A stretch of DNA of 64,000 bases from Selaginella moellendorffii (lineage: Eukaryota; Streptophyta; Lycopodiopsida; Selaginellales; Selaginellaceae). A model generated the notes under the pieces. That model worked only from the letters and a program-made list of their open reading frames with translations, was not told the origin of the DNA and did no database searches. Within the stretch, counting starts at the first letter, position 1; the number at the start of each line of letters is the position of its first letter. A program made the translations under genes and the position numbers. The DNA lies in the NCBI RefSeq assembly GCF_000143415.4, contig NW_003314362.1, forward strand, positions 124,001-188,000, in the 5' to 3' direction. Positions 57,411 through 64,000 of the stretch are shown piece after piece.

Positions 57411-64000
<6,590 letters not shown>

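Overview
The window is plant nuclear DNA. Protein-coding genes have many exons, introns of about 50-100 nt with GT..AG borders, and plant-type families. Very short introns, compact genes and islands of nested retrotransposons suggest a small-genome lycophyte such as Selaginella; this is inference, because no search could be run. All exon models were built by hand from reading frame, splice signals and family conservation.

Left gene island (1-9.4 kb): a complete 8-exon DHH/DHHA1 phosphoesterase gene on the minus strand (1509-2838); an extremely AT-rich gap (about 2.93-4.0 kb); an unrecognised 6-exon gene for an 848-residue coiled-coil/basic protein (4572-7423); a stray copy of the last exon of the RWD-RING gene that lies 48 kb away; and two truncated F-box gene copies.

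Transposon island (about 9.4-50.5 kb): a Gypsy-type LTR retrotransposon (12750-30704) carries gag, protease, RT, RNase H and integrase. It is split inside RNase H by a 13.15-kb complex made of four LTRs and three internal segments of a non-autonomous, LARD-like element on the minus strand. An inverted integrase copy and a 266-bp inverted repeat flank the Gypsy element. Next comes a cluster of TRIM-like miniature LTR elements (30.7-32.9 kb). Then follows a Helitron whose 3' hairpin terminus is at 34549. It has a RepHel ORF broken by a single stop codon, a captured UDP-glycosyltransferase fragment bounded by perfect 108-bp direct repeats, and an RPA1-like pseudogene. That pseudogene is interrupted by a structurally complete 7.45-kb copy of the same LARD-like family, with a perfect 5-bp target duplication (41578-49026). 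All six LARD LTRs in the window have an almost invariant backbone of about 1.23 kb; every length difference lies in an internal hexamer/12-mer tandem array of 331-598 bp.

Right gene island (50.5-64 kb): a broken CTD-phosphatase (NIF/FCP1-type) copy; a 6-exon gene for a 501-residue eIF4A/DEAD-box relative that has lost essentially every catalytic motif (51021-52818); two foldback sequences; a complete RWD-RING E3 ligase gene (55604-56612, minus); and, divergently transcribed from it, a large CHD-type chromatin remodeller (57411 to beyond 64000). The remodeller has a PWWP-like N terminus, two PHD fingers, two chromodomains, an SNF2 ATPase, a SANT/Myb-like segment and one GC-AG intron.
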